From Desmodesmus armatus (lineage: Eukaryota; Chlorophyta; Chlorophyceae; Sphaeropleales; Scenedesmaceae), in assembly GCA_007449985.2 (NCBI GenBank), contig VIIQ02000064.1:248001-312000 (forward strand): DNA of 64,000 bases, in the 5' to 3' direction. Of the stretch, positions 23,801-35,053 are shown piece after piece. The position numbers were made by a program, and so were the translations under genes. The notes beneath the pieces were generated by a model. It saw nothing but the letters and a program-made list of their open reading frames with translations. It did no database searches and had not been told where the DNA came from. Position 1 is the stretch's first letter; every line of letters starts with the position of its first letter.

Positions 23801-25334
23801 ATTACGATATCCTTCCTTGGTTGACAACATTGTGGGTGACTCACCCCTGCTGGGTCCTGCTACTGCCGCAGGCTTTACAGGCGATGCAGCAGCTGCAGCA
23901 TCTTTCCAGCCTACTGCAGACCCTGTCAACAGCGGCAGCAGCAGCAGCCTGCAGAGCCATATGGTCACAAGCATGGACTTTGAGGAGTCAGAGGCAGATG
24001 ACAGCAGCAATGACATAATCGACAACAGCAGTGACATAGTCGACAACAGCATCGTCGACAGCACCCCCCAGGAGCTGAACACAGACCAGCTCCTGGCAGT
24101 TACAGCACAGGAGAGTGCCAGAATGGCCAACACACGGGTGGCTGGGGAGGGTGACGATACCGCAGCTGCCAGCACCGAAGGTGCTGCTGCCACCACCACA
24201 TACTTCTCCCCTTCCTCCACCACCACCAACGGCAGCAGCAGTGGTGCAGAGGGGAGTGAGGGCAGCAGGCAAAGCTTGGAGGGGCTGCCTACCCCTCCAG
24301 ACAGCAACGCAGCAGCAGTAGCAGCGGCAATGCTAGATGCCAGGAACATTGCTGTGCCAGATGCAGATGCCTGCAGGCCACCCAACCCCAACAGCAAGAT
24401 CGTAGCTGCCTCTCCCTCAATCAGCACAGTGGACGAAAACACACCCATCCCTGCAGACCGCAAGGCTATCACAGAGGTTGACGGCAGCAGCGGGGGTGTT
24501 AACCCTGTAGACAGTTATGAGGATGCGTTCGGGGCGCTGGCAGCAGCAGCAGCAGCTGCTGCAGCTTCTCAGAGCCTCGACAGCGCACAGCAGTATGGAA
24601 GGGAGGGTGCGGCACAGGCAGCAAGGGACCGAGAGGTGCAGCTAGTGCGTGCTGAGGAGGGGGATGGTGAGGGGAGTGGCACGTGGGCGGGAGGTGCAGC
24701 AGCAGTCAGTGAGCCTCCTGTCTCTACCGGTGAGGCCAGGGGCGGTGCTGCTACTGCTGGTGGTGGTGCTGGTGATGGTGCTGTCAGCCCTGTTGATGGA
24801 GAGGGCACCGGGACTTGGACAGCAGGGTCAGGTGGTGAGGCAGGGGCAGCAGGCAGCAGCAGTGAGGGTGGCAGGGGGCGTGGTAGTGAGGAGCCAGCGA
24901 GCCCTGCCAATGCTGAGAATGAGAGTGGCAAGAAGCAGAACTGGTTCCAGCGGCTGTTTGGTGGAGGCGGCAATGGTGAGTGGGTGGTAGCAAGCGTGGG
25001 GGGCTGTGTGTGAGGTGCTGTGTGTGGGTCTAGGAAGTGCAAGCCCTATGGCTGGGTGTGGCGTCATACTGACTGTGGATGATTTTTTTCGTCACTTTGT
25101 AGTTTTGGCACTCCGATGCTCTGTGCCAGCATAACCTTCATCTCAAGTGCCGATGAACTGAGGCCCCCTGCATGCAATTTGTCTGCTGTGCCTCTGATTT
25201 GCTGCCTGTTCAGAGTCTCTGCCACCAGTTTGTGCTATGGGTGAAGTCTTGTCTGCCATGTGTTGCGATCGTCCGCCAACCTCACTGCTGTTGCTGTTGC
25301 TGCTGCCCTGCCCTTTGCAGACGACCGTGCTTGA
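20854..25334 (+). CDS. Starch-binding CBM20-domain protein with plastid-like leader and long acidic tail
   Basis: Eight exons join in phase: 20854-20980, 21089-21121, 21264-21397, 21841-21915, 22133-22265, 22572-23414, 23872-24975 and 25321-25334, giving 820 residues. The first about 55 residues (MLQAQNRAWGLSCRKSLVSV onward) are basic and Ser/Ala rich with few acids, like a chloroplast transit peptide. Residues about 57-170 form a CBM20 starch-binding domain. It has VVFELTKHCPFGHAFALVGD, PQLGEWDVSHALRLE, the W of WSEGDVWCGRAELP, and VSLKYIQVDGGGALVAWGQD. These supply the two Trp-containing sugar sites typical of the family. No catalytic domain follows. About 640 residues are acidic and Ala/Ser/Gly/Gln rich, with a tandem EVYQP duplication, ending RLFGGGGNDDRA. 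A scaffold or starch-granule targeting role in the plastid is inferred from the domain alone. Confidence 0.85.
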
Positions 25335-27737
25335 GGTGTTCCTGACACAGGCTTGTGAGGGTAATAAGAGCAAGGCCTTTGCTTGAGAGCACAGCGTGGC
25401 TGCGTCAGTGTATGGGACAAGTGGTGGGTGCTGTGTGTCTTAGCAGACGTTGTCAACTGTGTGTGCGATGCACACATGAGCGGCACAGGCCTGCCTTGTG
25501 GCATCTTCTGAGTACTGTATGGTGATGCAGTGGTCGTCGTAATCATGAGTAGCAAGTCACTGCAGTCTGCAATCAGCTTGCGTGCCAACATGGTGCACAT
25601 GTGATACGTTTTCTAGGCGTGATGGTGGGTGTTGCCTGACAGCAGTCTAGACCAGATCTTCTGGTTTGGCATTTGGGCATAGTTCCTGAGGTGCAGTCAC
25701 TGTATCGCAGGCAAGGCGGCCGTGCATTTGCGATGTGTCTGCGTTCGCAATGCCAGCAGGTGCTTATGGTTGCTATTGCTACTGCTATGATGGCCAGTCA
25801 CATCGTGTGTCAGTATCAGGTTGTGGTTGCCGTACAGCCCGGATTGTACTGGACAGCAAGTGTGTGTTGTGTGCCCTGTCCCGCACAGACTTCATGGTGG
25901 GCCTGCATCCGGGCTTGGTTATCGAGGTTGCTCCTCATCGCCAACAACTGCATGAGTATTCTGCTTTTGCACAGTGACCATGCGGGCAAAGCGGATGTAC
26001 AATATGCATAAGCATGGATTTGGGACTGACACGGGAGACGGTGTTTGTGCAGCGCCGAAGCCATGCTGGCATGGCAGGCTTGGGTGTGCATGGGGCATAA
26101 TGGCGGTACTGCTCCTCGTGAGTGCTGGGTGGGCTCCACGTGTTTGGTGGCTGCGGGTGCATGGCATGTTGTGGTTGTGTTGTTTGTTGTTCAAGTACTA
26201 CAAGTAAGCAAGTTGCAGGTGTGTGGCAACCAGTCACCCTAATGGCTGTCGCGAGCTGTCCTGCACAGAGCTGTGCATGTACCATAGTGTGTGTTTCATA
26301 AAGTGTTATCGTGTTGTCACGGGGGTGTGTCATCATGTCATCACGTCACCACATCAGGGGCTTGACTTGTCCTGCAGCCCGCGGACACAGCGGTGTCGTC
26401 CCGTGCGTCTGCATCTGCATGTGTTTTGGGGCTGGTGGACAAAATCCCATGCCGTGCTGGCACCATTAACCTGCAGGGGTTGTGTTGCTGGACCGGCAGG
26501 ACCCCAGGCCGCCGTGTGTACAGGCATCATGCCCGGTGTCCAGCTTTGGCCTGTCGCTTGGAGGGAGGGAGGGAGGGAGGGAGGGAGTTGGCTCAGCATG
26601 TGGCTTGTTTGCGCCATCTTTCAACGGCACGCACCGATGTGTCATGCCTGACATACGCCACCTGTCACCTGCCACTGCTGCTTGTTGCCGGGGGCGGCAC
26701 CTACGCGCTGTGTAGCTTTGCTTGCTGTGGTTGCATGTTGCATTGTTGCTGCCTGCATATGCAAAGTGAGGAAGCACAAAGAATGGCTTATGTCATGCTG
26801 AGTTGGCGGCTAGTGCTTTGGTGATGCATCGTTGGCGAAAGCTGTGTTCCTGGTTGCAAAAGTCTGGGAGGCAAGGCTTCAAAGGTATGAACAGCCGGCT
26901 CATCAGCACCGTTGCACCCCTAGCTTGTGCGAAGGTGCAACAGGTGCCCTGACCTTTTGGAGGCGACCCATCATGTAACTGGTGATTAGGTATAGCTGGG
27001 CTGTAACAACTGAGGCTTGCTTGCGGGGCACAGCCCTGCTACAGCTGGTGCGCCAGTGTGGGTGGTCACATGCATGCTGTTGAGTGAATTCAGGGGTGGT
27101 CAGTCATGCTGTGACCTGGCCAATCTGGGCTGCTGAGCACATACAGTCTCTGCACTTGTCTGATGCTCATGGCGCCAAATGCATACCTTTTGCAGCCAAC
27201 TATCGGCTCAATGACTGCCCCCACCTCTCTATGTTTGGACTCGGCCCAGCCTTGGACTCTGCACGAACTGCAAGCCCTCTATAGCAGTGTGCCATCATTG
27301 ACAGAGACCTACACAGAGTTCAGGGTGCTGTAGCACAATCCTCCATCTACTGTGCTGGGTCAATCTGCAGATGGCCATGGATATTTGCCAGGTTGGCCCT
27401 GTCCTACACACACTCCTAAGTCAATCTGCCAGCCCACGACTATGAAGCATAACGATTACATATTTGAACGGCGTCCAGCTACCAGCTTCCAACCTACTTT
27501 TCGAACCCCTTCTAGGTCACAGCAGTTACCAGGGTGGTTGGGTAAAGAAGAGGCCCGGGCCAAGCGTCAGTTCTCCCAACGTCACGTCCTTAGCTCTCCG
27601 ACACTACCTGTGGCCTTCTTGAGCCTCTTTCATCAACAGTCGAGCATACACACGGGCGGACTAGACTTTGCTCTGGCTCTCTAAAGCCAATAATCCCTCT
27701 CAGCCCAGCGTACCGACGTCCGCTGCGACTCGTTGAA
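25335..27737. other. 2.4-kb gap between the CBM20 and Bfr1-like genes
   Basis: No gene recognised on either strand. Open frames are short and low in conserved motifs. Contains a GGGA microsatellite at 26561-26587 and TGTAA motifs near 26975 and 27004. Presumably a long 3' UTR plus the next promoter. Confidence 0.4.
26561..26587 (+). repeat. GAGG/GGGA microsatellite
   Basis: Nearly seven tandem four-base units in non-coding DNA. Confidence 0.85.
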
Positions 27738-30700
27738 ATGGCAACCGAGGCTGTTGATACCCCGAGGTCGTGGAGGTCTCCAAGGAGGAGCCCGAGAAGG
27801 CCACTGCTGATGAGCAGACCAGCAAGCCCGCGGAGCCTGAGGAGGAGGGCTACGATGCCTCCCTGCTGATCATGGTCAAGGGCAAGGCCAAGAGGCCCCA
27901 GAGGCCCAACGACGAGGAGCGCAACCTGCAGGTGCAGAAGCTGCAGGAGCAGATCGACAAGGCATCCGCCCGCATCACCGAGATCAAGGCCATCCTTGAC
28001 TCTCGGGGCTCCAGCCGTGGTGTGGTCAGCCCTGAGGTCCAGGCATGCCGTGACAAGATCCAGCAGCTGCGTGCTGAGTTTGACACCGTGCTGGTAGGTA
28101 CCCCCCTCAACCGACAGGCCACCTTTGAATACTGGTTGCCAGGGGACAGCAGCCTCTGTCTCTACCATCTCCAGCCAGCCCAACAGCAGTCAGCTGGACC
28201 TGTAAAGCAGTCTGTTGGCTGCTGTTGGTGCCTGCTTGCCTACATCCGCACCACCTCCTTCACAAGCACAACTCATTGTGTGTCGTGTTCCTTTGCCCAC
28301 TTATTACGACTACAGATGCAGAAGAAGCGCCTGCAGTCCCAGAACGACGACCAGAAGACTGCACGCGACAAGCTGTTTGCTGAGCAGCGTACCATCAAGG
28401 AGTCCATCAAGGGCCCCTCCAACCTGCAGGTGTGTGTGCGGTTGCTGCACAAAGCAGCTTTGGGTCGCTGGTGCGTTGCCTTTGTGTCAGGGTAGGTTGG
28501 CCCTCAAATGGAAGGACACAGCTTGAAGTGCCCATCGCTCACTGCTTGCAAACCAACGCAATGCCAGCCTCTCTGGGCTGGGGCTAGTGTGTTTGTGTGC
28601 TGACATACAGGTTGCTGGGTGCGTGGGGTGCGTGCACCACCTTATGCCTGCCACTTCTCAACAAAAGTCTCCTTTCCCTGTCATGTGTGCTGTATCTGCT
28701 GCTGGCAGGCTGTTGAGGAGGCCATCGCCCGCATGGAGTATGAGCTGACCCACGAGTCCCTGTCTGCTGAGCGTGAGAAGATGGTCAGGGAGAAGAAGGA
28801 GCGCGCTGAGAAGCACGACAGGCCAGCAGCCCAGCGCCTGGCACAGGTGAGGCCTGCAACAGTGCAGGCCAAGTTAGTGGCCCTCTTATGTTGGGACATG
28901 TCAGTGGTGGCAGGTTCGACTGTGTGACCGCCACACAGCTTGTGCAGCTGGGGCCTTGCTTTCCATCCTCTTACATCCTGCAACAGATGTACCACTGCCT
29001 TGTACGCAGCAAGTTTGCTCGCCCCTGAAGCAAAAGTCAGCCCCACCATGGCCTCAGCTGCTCGCGCCTTTCTTTGCTGCTGTTGCCCCCCCCCCTCCCC
29101 AGGTGTCTGCCAAGATTGACGAGGCCAAGGCTGCCAGCGAGGCCATCCGCTCTGACATCGCCGTGCTGAACACCCGCCTGGACCGCATCAAGGCAGCCCG
29201 TGAGGCTGAGGAGGCCAAGCAGAACGAGATGAGGCAGGCACAGATGGAGGCACGCTCTGACATCCCAGCACTCAGCGTGGAGAAGAAGGAGCTGTGGGAG
29301 GTGAGGAGTGCAGTGCTGCAGCCTTCGTGCGTGCCTGGTAGTTGGAATAGCTTGTACTTGTTGTCAATTATTGAGTGGCTCAGAGCAGATCTGACAGTGG
29401 ATCTTGCTGGCCTGCCTCAACAATGTACAGCAGGCTCCAGGGGCCAGCCAGGCTTGCACTACTCTGCTGTCGAAGTGGGACAATTACTCTTGCAGTGGAG
29501 CGTACGTGCTTGACATCCTGTCACCTGCGTGCGCTGCTCTGGCCTGCAGGTGATCACCGCCCTGCGTGACAAGCAGCGTGAGATCCGCACCGCCTTCCAG
29601 GCCAAGTGGGATGAGTTCAAGAAGGTCGACAGGGCATGGAAGGGCTGGTTTGCAGAGGAGCGCAAGAAGAGGTGGGCTTGCTGGCTGGCTGGGGACGATA
29701 TTGTGTGCACCCTGCGGCGCAGCAAAGTGGGGGGGGGGGCGCTGGTGGGAAGCGGGGGATGGGGAGGAGTGGGGCGAATTCGCCCCTTCCAAAAGGGGCG
29801 GAGGAAGGGCAGATATTGGGGGGTGTGTGTTAAAAGTGCGAAGTGTGAAGGTGTGGAAGAAGCAGAGCGCGCCATAAAGGACGACCTGAAAGTCGTGCAG
29901 GTAGGAGAAATCTGTTGCTGTGACCTGAAAGTCGTGCAGGCGGCTGGTGTGTCATGGGAAGGGGGGGGGTGCTGGTGGCTGTGCGGCCGTGCTGCTGTTG
30001 GGGGAACCGTATTGCGTGACGGCAGGGTGAACGCTCTGTGTCACATAACAGAAGATAACCTACCTAGTTTGATACCTTTGCAGACCAGAGGGTCACCCTT
30101 GATAGCAGTGTGGCAACTGCGTTGCACCTCTCCCCTACACTGCCACCCTGTAAGACTGCTCAATCGCCTATCCAGCTGGAAGGGACATTGCCATTGCCAA
30201 CCGTGACCCTGACGGCTGGCAATGGCACTGTTTCTCCCTACTGGTGTAGGTGTGTGCAGGCTTGCCGGGTGTTGGTGAGGGAAGGGGAGGGGTGCAAATG
30301 CCAAGACCACACAGTCCTTCTGTATGTGCCATAGGTCTTTGAGTGGCGATGGCAAAGTGTCCCCTGGCTTGGGGCTGAGGGGTTCTAGTAACATTGAAGT
30401 GACAGACCCTTCCAATTTAGCATCTGCCTCTGTCAGGCTGGCAATGCACAAATATACCAGGCACCAGCATGCTGCACAGGCACGTTCCGTTTTCGTGGCG
30501 TGATCTCACTCCTGATGCGGCTGCTCCTCTGTGCCTGTCCCAGTCTACCACAGCTGGCGGTTGGATGTATGCTGACGCACCCCTGCTGTGCCGCTGCTGT
30601 GTCCTGCAGGAACGAGGTCCGCCACCAGGAGTACCTGGAGCGCCAGGCTGCCCGTGCTGCCCGTGACGACGTGGTCAAGCCCAAGAAGTTCGAGCACGAG

Positions 30701-32435
30701 GTACGGCAGACACTTGATATGATGCGCACAATCTCGTGCCTTGCAAGCAGTCTCTGTAGTGTGCAATGCACCCTGCCGTCTGTGTGCTGACCAGCGCCCA
30801 TCTTGTGATGCTATCTTGATGCACAGTATGTTCCTGGCAACCAGCCCTTGGTTGTGCTTGTTGTGCTGTGTGCTTGATATCTTGTGCAGCTTTCGCCCTG
30901 CTTCCCTGCCCGCAACCCCCTGCTGGTGTGTGTGCTGTGCAGGTGTACACCTGCGAGCAGGTGCTGAGCTACCTGCGCCAGTTTGTGGTGGTGGAGAAGG
31001 CTGTTGTGGAGGAGAAGAAGGCCGTGGACGTCCCAGCCCCCGGCATGAAGCTGATGAACAAGAAGACGCTGGATGAGGAGGCTGATGCCCTGTGGGGCAG
31101 CGTGCAGAAGAAGGGCAAGGGCAAGGGGGCTCGCAAGGCGGCAGAGAAGCAGAAGGCTGCCGAGGCTGTCAAGGTAGGCAGGCAACTGCCTCTGCTGCTG
31201 CAGCGCTTGTTGCTGCCCGTGCGCCTGGGCTGGCTGAGCCAGCATGATTTTTCTGACCTGGTCAGCACACCCACGTGTGTTGAGTAGCTGGTTTTGTGGG
31301 GCCTGTTGAACAGATGTACCCTGCAATATCGAGAACTCGAAAAAAACCACGGCTTGCTGAGCTGCTGCCTTTGCTGTGTGTGTTTTTGTGCCCCGCAGCA
31401 ACTGCCCAAGGTGCTGCCCCTGGAGACCCTGAAGACCTTCCACGAGCTGGGTGTGGAGCCCCCCGCCACCAACGAGGACGTGCCCAAGACCATTGCGGCA
31501 CTGGAGGCCAAGAAGAAGGAGTATGAGGAGAAGCGCGACAAGGCAGCCGCAGAGCCACCCTCTGAGGACGAGCCCGAGCCGGAGGAGGCAGCCGCTGAGA
31601 CAGCTGATGCCGCTGACGGCGACAAGGTGTGTATTGTCATCAAAATGCTGGTGCTTGTTGGTGCTGCTGGGCCACAGCTGCACTCTCTATTGCTTGGGGC
31701 TGTGCAGTGATTATCGACGGCATTGTGGGCGTGTGCTTGTGTATTCTACAGACACCGTCTGTCTCCAGTGCGGCTCAAGTGCTACAACAGCCCCAACGTG
31801 GCAATTTTGCCTGCAAAGTGGCCTGGCGTCAGTGGCATCAGCTGCTGCAACAATTGCTCATCGACTCAGTCCCTCTTGTCTGCGTGGCTGCCCTGCCGTC
31901 ACTGGTGCCAATTCCCTGTGCCATAGGCTGACGAGGCTGCTGAGGAGAAGGCCGATGAGGCTGCTGACGAGAAGGCTGACGAGCCTGCCGCCGAGGAGAA
32001 GGTCGAGGAGAAGGCTGAGAAGGTTGAGGAGAAGGCTGTTGAGGAGAAGGCTGAGGCCAATGGCCACGATGCCGAGGGCGATGTCAGCGAGGAGGGTGAC
32101 GCTGAGGCCAAGATCAGCCCCATGAAGGCTGCATCACCCACCAAGGGCAAGACTGCTGACGGTAAGCCAGCTGTTTCTCTCTCCCGTCTTCTGTGCAGGC
32201 AAGGTGTGGTGCTAGCAGTGAGCAGTGTACAGCCAGCTGCTGCAAGCCCATGAGTTGCAGGCCATATGCGCAGCTGACCGTGTGCCTGCAAAGCCTGGCA
32301 AGCCACAACACACCAATCCAATGCTGCAGCACTGCTGATGTTGTGCCTGCTGCCGTGTTGTCTGCCGCAGGCGATGTGGATGTGAAGCTGCACGTGAGCG
32401 ATGCTGGCGAGGTCAGCGTTGAGGTGACCGCCTAA
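27738..32435 (+). CDS. Bfr1-like (nuclear segregation protein) coiled-coil protein, one base short in exon 1
   Basis: Homologue of the Bfr1 family; yeast Bfr1 associates with polysomes and mRNPs at the ER. Ten exons: 27738-28093, 28316-28429, 28709-28846, 29103-29300, 29550-29671, 30610-30700, 30943-31173, 31399-31626, 31927-32161 and 32371-32435. All later joins are in phase, giving about 592 residues if one lost base near 27758-27767 is allowed for. As sequenced, the ATG frame (MATEAVDTP) runs out of phase with the rest of exon 1. The conserved entry is VKGKAKRPQRPNDEERNLQV, followed by almost continuous coiled coil (LQEQIDKASARITEIKAIL and later blocks). Then come VKPKKFEHEVYTCEQVLSYL and a Lys/Glu-rich tail with repeated EEKADEA units. 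The tail is strongly acidic, unlike the basic N-terminal part. Cytosolic RNA-linked function is inferred from the family. Confidence 0.8.
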
Positions 32436-32772
32436 GCACATTACATGGCAGCTCCACCCTCACACGGTCGTCCATGCAGCTAGGAGTCCATTGACATGCC
32501 TGCTGGTCAGTGCAGCCCTGGTGCACTGCTGCTATCAGCTTGTGCAGCCTGTTCGTTTGGTTAGTGAAAGTCCTTCAGCAACTTGCTGTCGTGCTATGTC
32601 AATGGGATTCAAGCTGTATGTGGCTATTTGTGTATGGGTATCTGTTCTGCTATTTCAGCAAAGCAAAGACTGTCTCTGCCATTTTTGCAGGGTTTGAAAT
32701 GTCTGGGTCATGTCATTGCTAACGCTCCAGTGGCCAACCCTAGTTGGCGCTGTGTGTTTGTGACCAGCCCAC

Positions 32773-32777
32773 TGTAA
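32773..32777 (+). terminator. Candidate poly(A) signal of the Bfr1-like gene
   Basis: TGTAA 338 bases past the stop codon. Confidence 0.35.
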
Positions 32778-33071
32778 TATTCATTGATTATGTTTACAGG
32801 GGTGCTGGTTGTTGCTGGGCCTTGTCATGTTGATATACCATGAGCTGCCATGCAACACTGTAACTGTGTGATGTTTGGATTCCTTGAGCTGCCAGTGTTT
32901 GTGGCCAGTTGGGTCAAGTGTTCCGTAGGCTGTTGTGCATGGACTCAGCATGACTGTGCAGGCCTCGAAATGACCAACAACAGCCCATGCCAGTCCTTTT
33001 GCCTTTGTGGACAGGAGCAGTGCGCCTTGCTTGGCCTGTCAAAAGCAAAACAACAGTGTCTGTCAGCTGGG

Positions 33072-33076
33072 TTACA
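33072..33076 (-). terminator. Candidate poly(A) signal of the FKBP gene
   Basis: TGTAA on the minus strand 140 bases past the FKBP stop codon. Confidence 0.4.
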
Positions 33077-33215
33077 AGCCCTGTGCATGACCACCTGGCC
33101 CGAAGACCACCATGCTGGCAATGCACCAGCGTTGCGCAGCCAGTTTCGGCCCATCACTCAGTTGTGACCAGGCACACTCTCTGAACAACAATGGCGGCAG
33201 CTGCAGCCACATCAA

Positions 33216-34797
33216 TCAATCATCAACCTTCACCAACTGCAAGCACGACACAGCCAGCGGTGGCAGGGTCAGTTTCACTGCAACCGCCAGCTCAGACAAC
33301 CTGATTAGGGCCTACAAGGGGCTACTTTGTGTAGCTGCAGCCAGAACAGACTCTCAGATGCCTTGCAGCACAATGACACTGGTGGTTATGCATGTATCCT
33401 GTCTGCTCTACTGACGACCAGCCAGTAACTGCCATGACAGCCAGCCACCCATGCCACGGCTTACCTCAGTGTCAAAAATGAGTGTTGCACCACCTGCAGG
33501 GAAAAGCACCACAGTGCCAGTGTTGAGCTTCACAGTCACAGCATCGTGTGATGCAGCTTGCAGGAAGAGCTGCATGCCGTCACTGCATTGGTGGAGTGCT
33601 TTCCGGCTCTCAACCGACTGCCCCACAGCTGCTTGCAACCACCTGGTCATCCTGTGGCTGATGCTGGCCTGCTGAGCTGCTGGGCAAGTCCATTCTCAAC
33701 ACGAGCACAACTGTCAAGGGGTTCACCAGCCGACACATGCAGGCAGGCAGTTTGTCAGCAGGCGGGTCTTACCAGGGATCTTGGGTCCAGCGCCGGAGTC
33801 ACCATAGCCGAGGTGAGGGGGGATCTTCAGCTTGCGCTTCTCGCCCACACTGCATGCACAAACACAGCATGAGTGATTCTTGACGTCCCATGCTGTCAGC
33901 CCTGCCTGGCAGCCACAGCAGGCAGCAAGCTCGGGTGTTCTCTCCCAAGCTTGCTGGGCCGGGGTGGGTCCCTGCTGCAACAGCGTATACTCACCACATG
34001 TTGAGCAGTCCCTGGTCCCCTGCGTCACAATAACACACGCATATCATGAGTTTGACCATATCTTGATGCTACCTCTGCATGCGAAATCACTTTGAACACA
34101 CACACAACGAGGTCACCTGCACGCTGAAGCAGCCAGTTGCCTGCAGGCACTCTATTGTCACACATCATGGCGGCGGGCCTGTTGCAGATGCTTGGACCAG
34201 CCTCCAACAAAGCGGACAAGGGTGCGGGCACTTGCTGGCACACAAGCACGCCAGCTGCTTTCACTTACAGCCCTTGATCACACGGCCTGCACCCAGCTCA
34301 AAGACGATTGGGTCGTTGCGGTCATGGCTGCTGTCAAACTTGGTACCGTCCACCAGCTTGCCCTGCAGGACACACAGCACAGCACGTGAGGCACTGCGGT
34401 GGCTTGCAACTACCAGGAATGTGCTGGCAGACCAACTGCCTCCAGCATGGAAGTTGCAGGCCTGCTGAGCCAGGCCTGTCCTGACACCGGTGACCCTCTT
34501 ACCGTGTAATGGACATGGACAGTGTCTCCCGGCTTGGTCTTCCGTGTGCAGTCTTTGGGCTTGTGCTGTGAAGAGCAAAAACAGCCAGGATGGCAGGGTG
34601 GTTGTGCAGACACCCAGCAGGCACCCCAAACAAACCGCCATGACAGCTGGTGGCCAGGCACAACGGCCTGCTGCTGACGACAGTGCATGGTTCACCTTGA
34701 CTCCTATCTGGAGCTCCTTGACATCCTTGTCCCTTGCTTGCACACTTATCAAACAGCTTGTGCAGACGAGCAGCAAGAGGAGGCACAACCTGGCCAT
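33216..34797 (-). CDS. FKBP2-like secretory-pathway peptidyl-prolyl isomerase
   Basis: FK506-binding-type cis-trans prolyl isomerase. Seven exons join in phase: 34797-34696, 34565-34503, 34362-34269, 34019-33995, 33849-33773, 33493-33465 and 33236-33216, giving 136 residues. The N-terminus [20 protein letters not shown] is a clear signal peptide, so the protein enters the ER or secretory route. The core follows FKBP2/FKBP13: [91 protein letters not shown]. The GWDQG and PPHLGYG loops that line the active site are intact. The chain ends VDD with no HDEL-type retention signal. Three exons are tiny (25, 29 and 21 bases); each was fixed by phase and family sequence. Confidence 0.9.
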
Positions 34798-35053
34798 GGC
34801 TGCTGTTATTCCCTGTGCAATGCTGCTGTATACAATACTTGTTGTGGTGTTTGCCACCACCAACGGTCGACTTGTTGGAGTGCCTGGAATCTTTAATTGG
34901 AAGAGACCCTGGTGATCTGAAGGGTACAAGAACCCAATAACCCAGAAAGAAAGCGTGTCGGGAATAGGGGCCTAGTTATTTTGAAAGTTGATTTGTTCTG
35001 TTTTCAAGTGTCTAGCATAGTACCTAGCACACTCCTGTTCTTTCGGCACCCGG
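34798..35053. promoter_or_regulatory. Probable bidirectional promoter, FKBP / alpha-N-acetylglucosaminidase
   Basis: About 256 bases separate the start of the minus-strand FKBP from the first coding block of the plus-strand GH89 gene. Divergent transcription from one short region is inferred from layout; no core element is claimed. Confidence 0.4.

Larger units (their letters stand above)
32436..33215. other. Convergent 3' UTRs of the Bfr1-like and FKBP genes
   Basis: The two genes face each other. A plus-strand TGTAA at 32773-32777 and a minus-strand TGTAA at 33076-33072 would give non-overlapping transcripts. No other gene seen. Confidence 0.5.

Noticed and set aside
25673..26651. Overlapping frames in the 25-27 kb gap as coding exons
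   Set aside because: Cys/His-rich translations without motifs, no consistent splice phase, and equal openness in several frames indicate non-coding DNA.
29771..29790. Perfect palindrome GGGGCGAATTCGCCCC, resembling a cloning-vector joint
   Set aside because: It differs from the known vector sequence by one base, lies mid-intron in the Bfr1-like gene, and has no flanking vector sequence.
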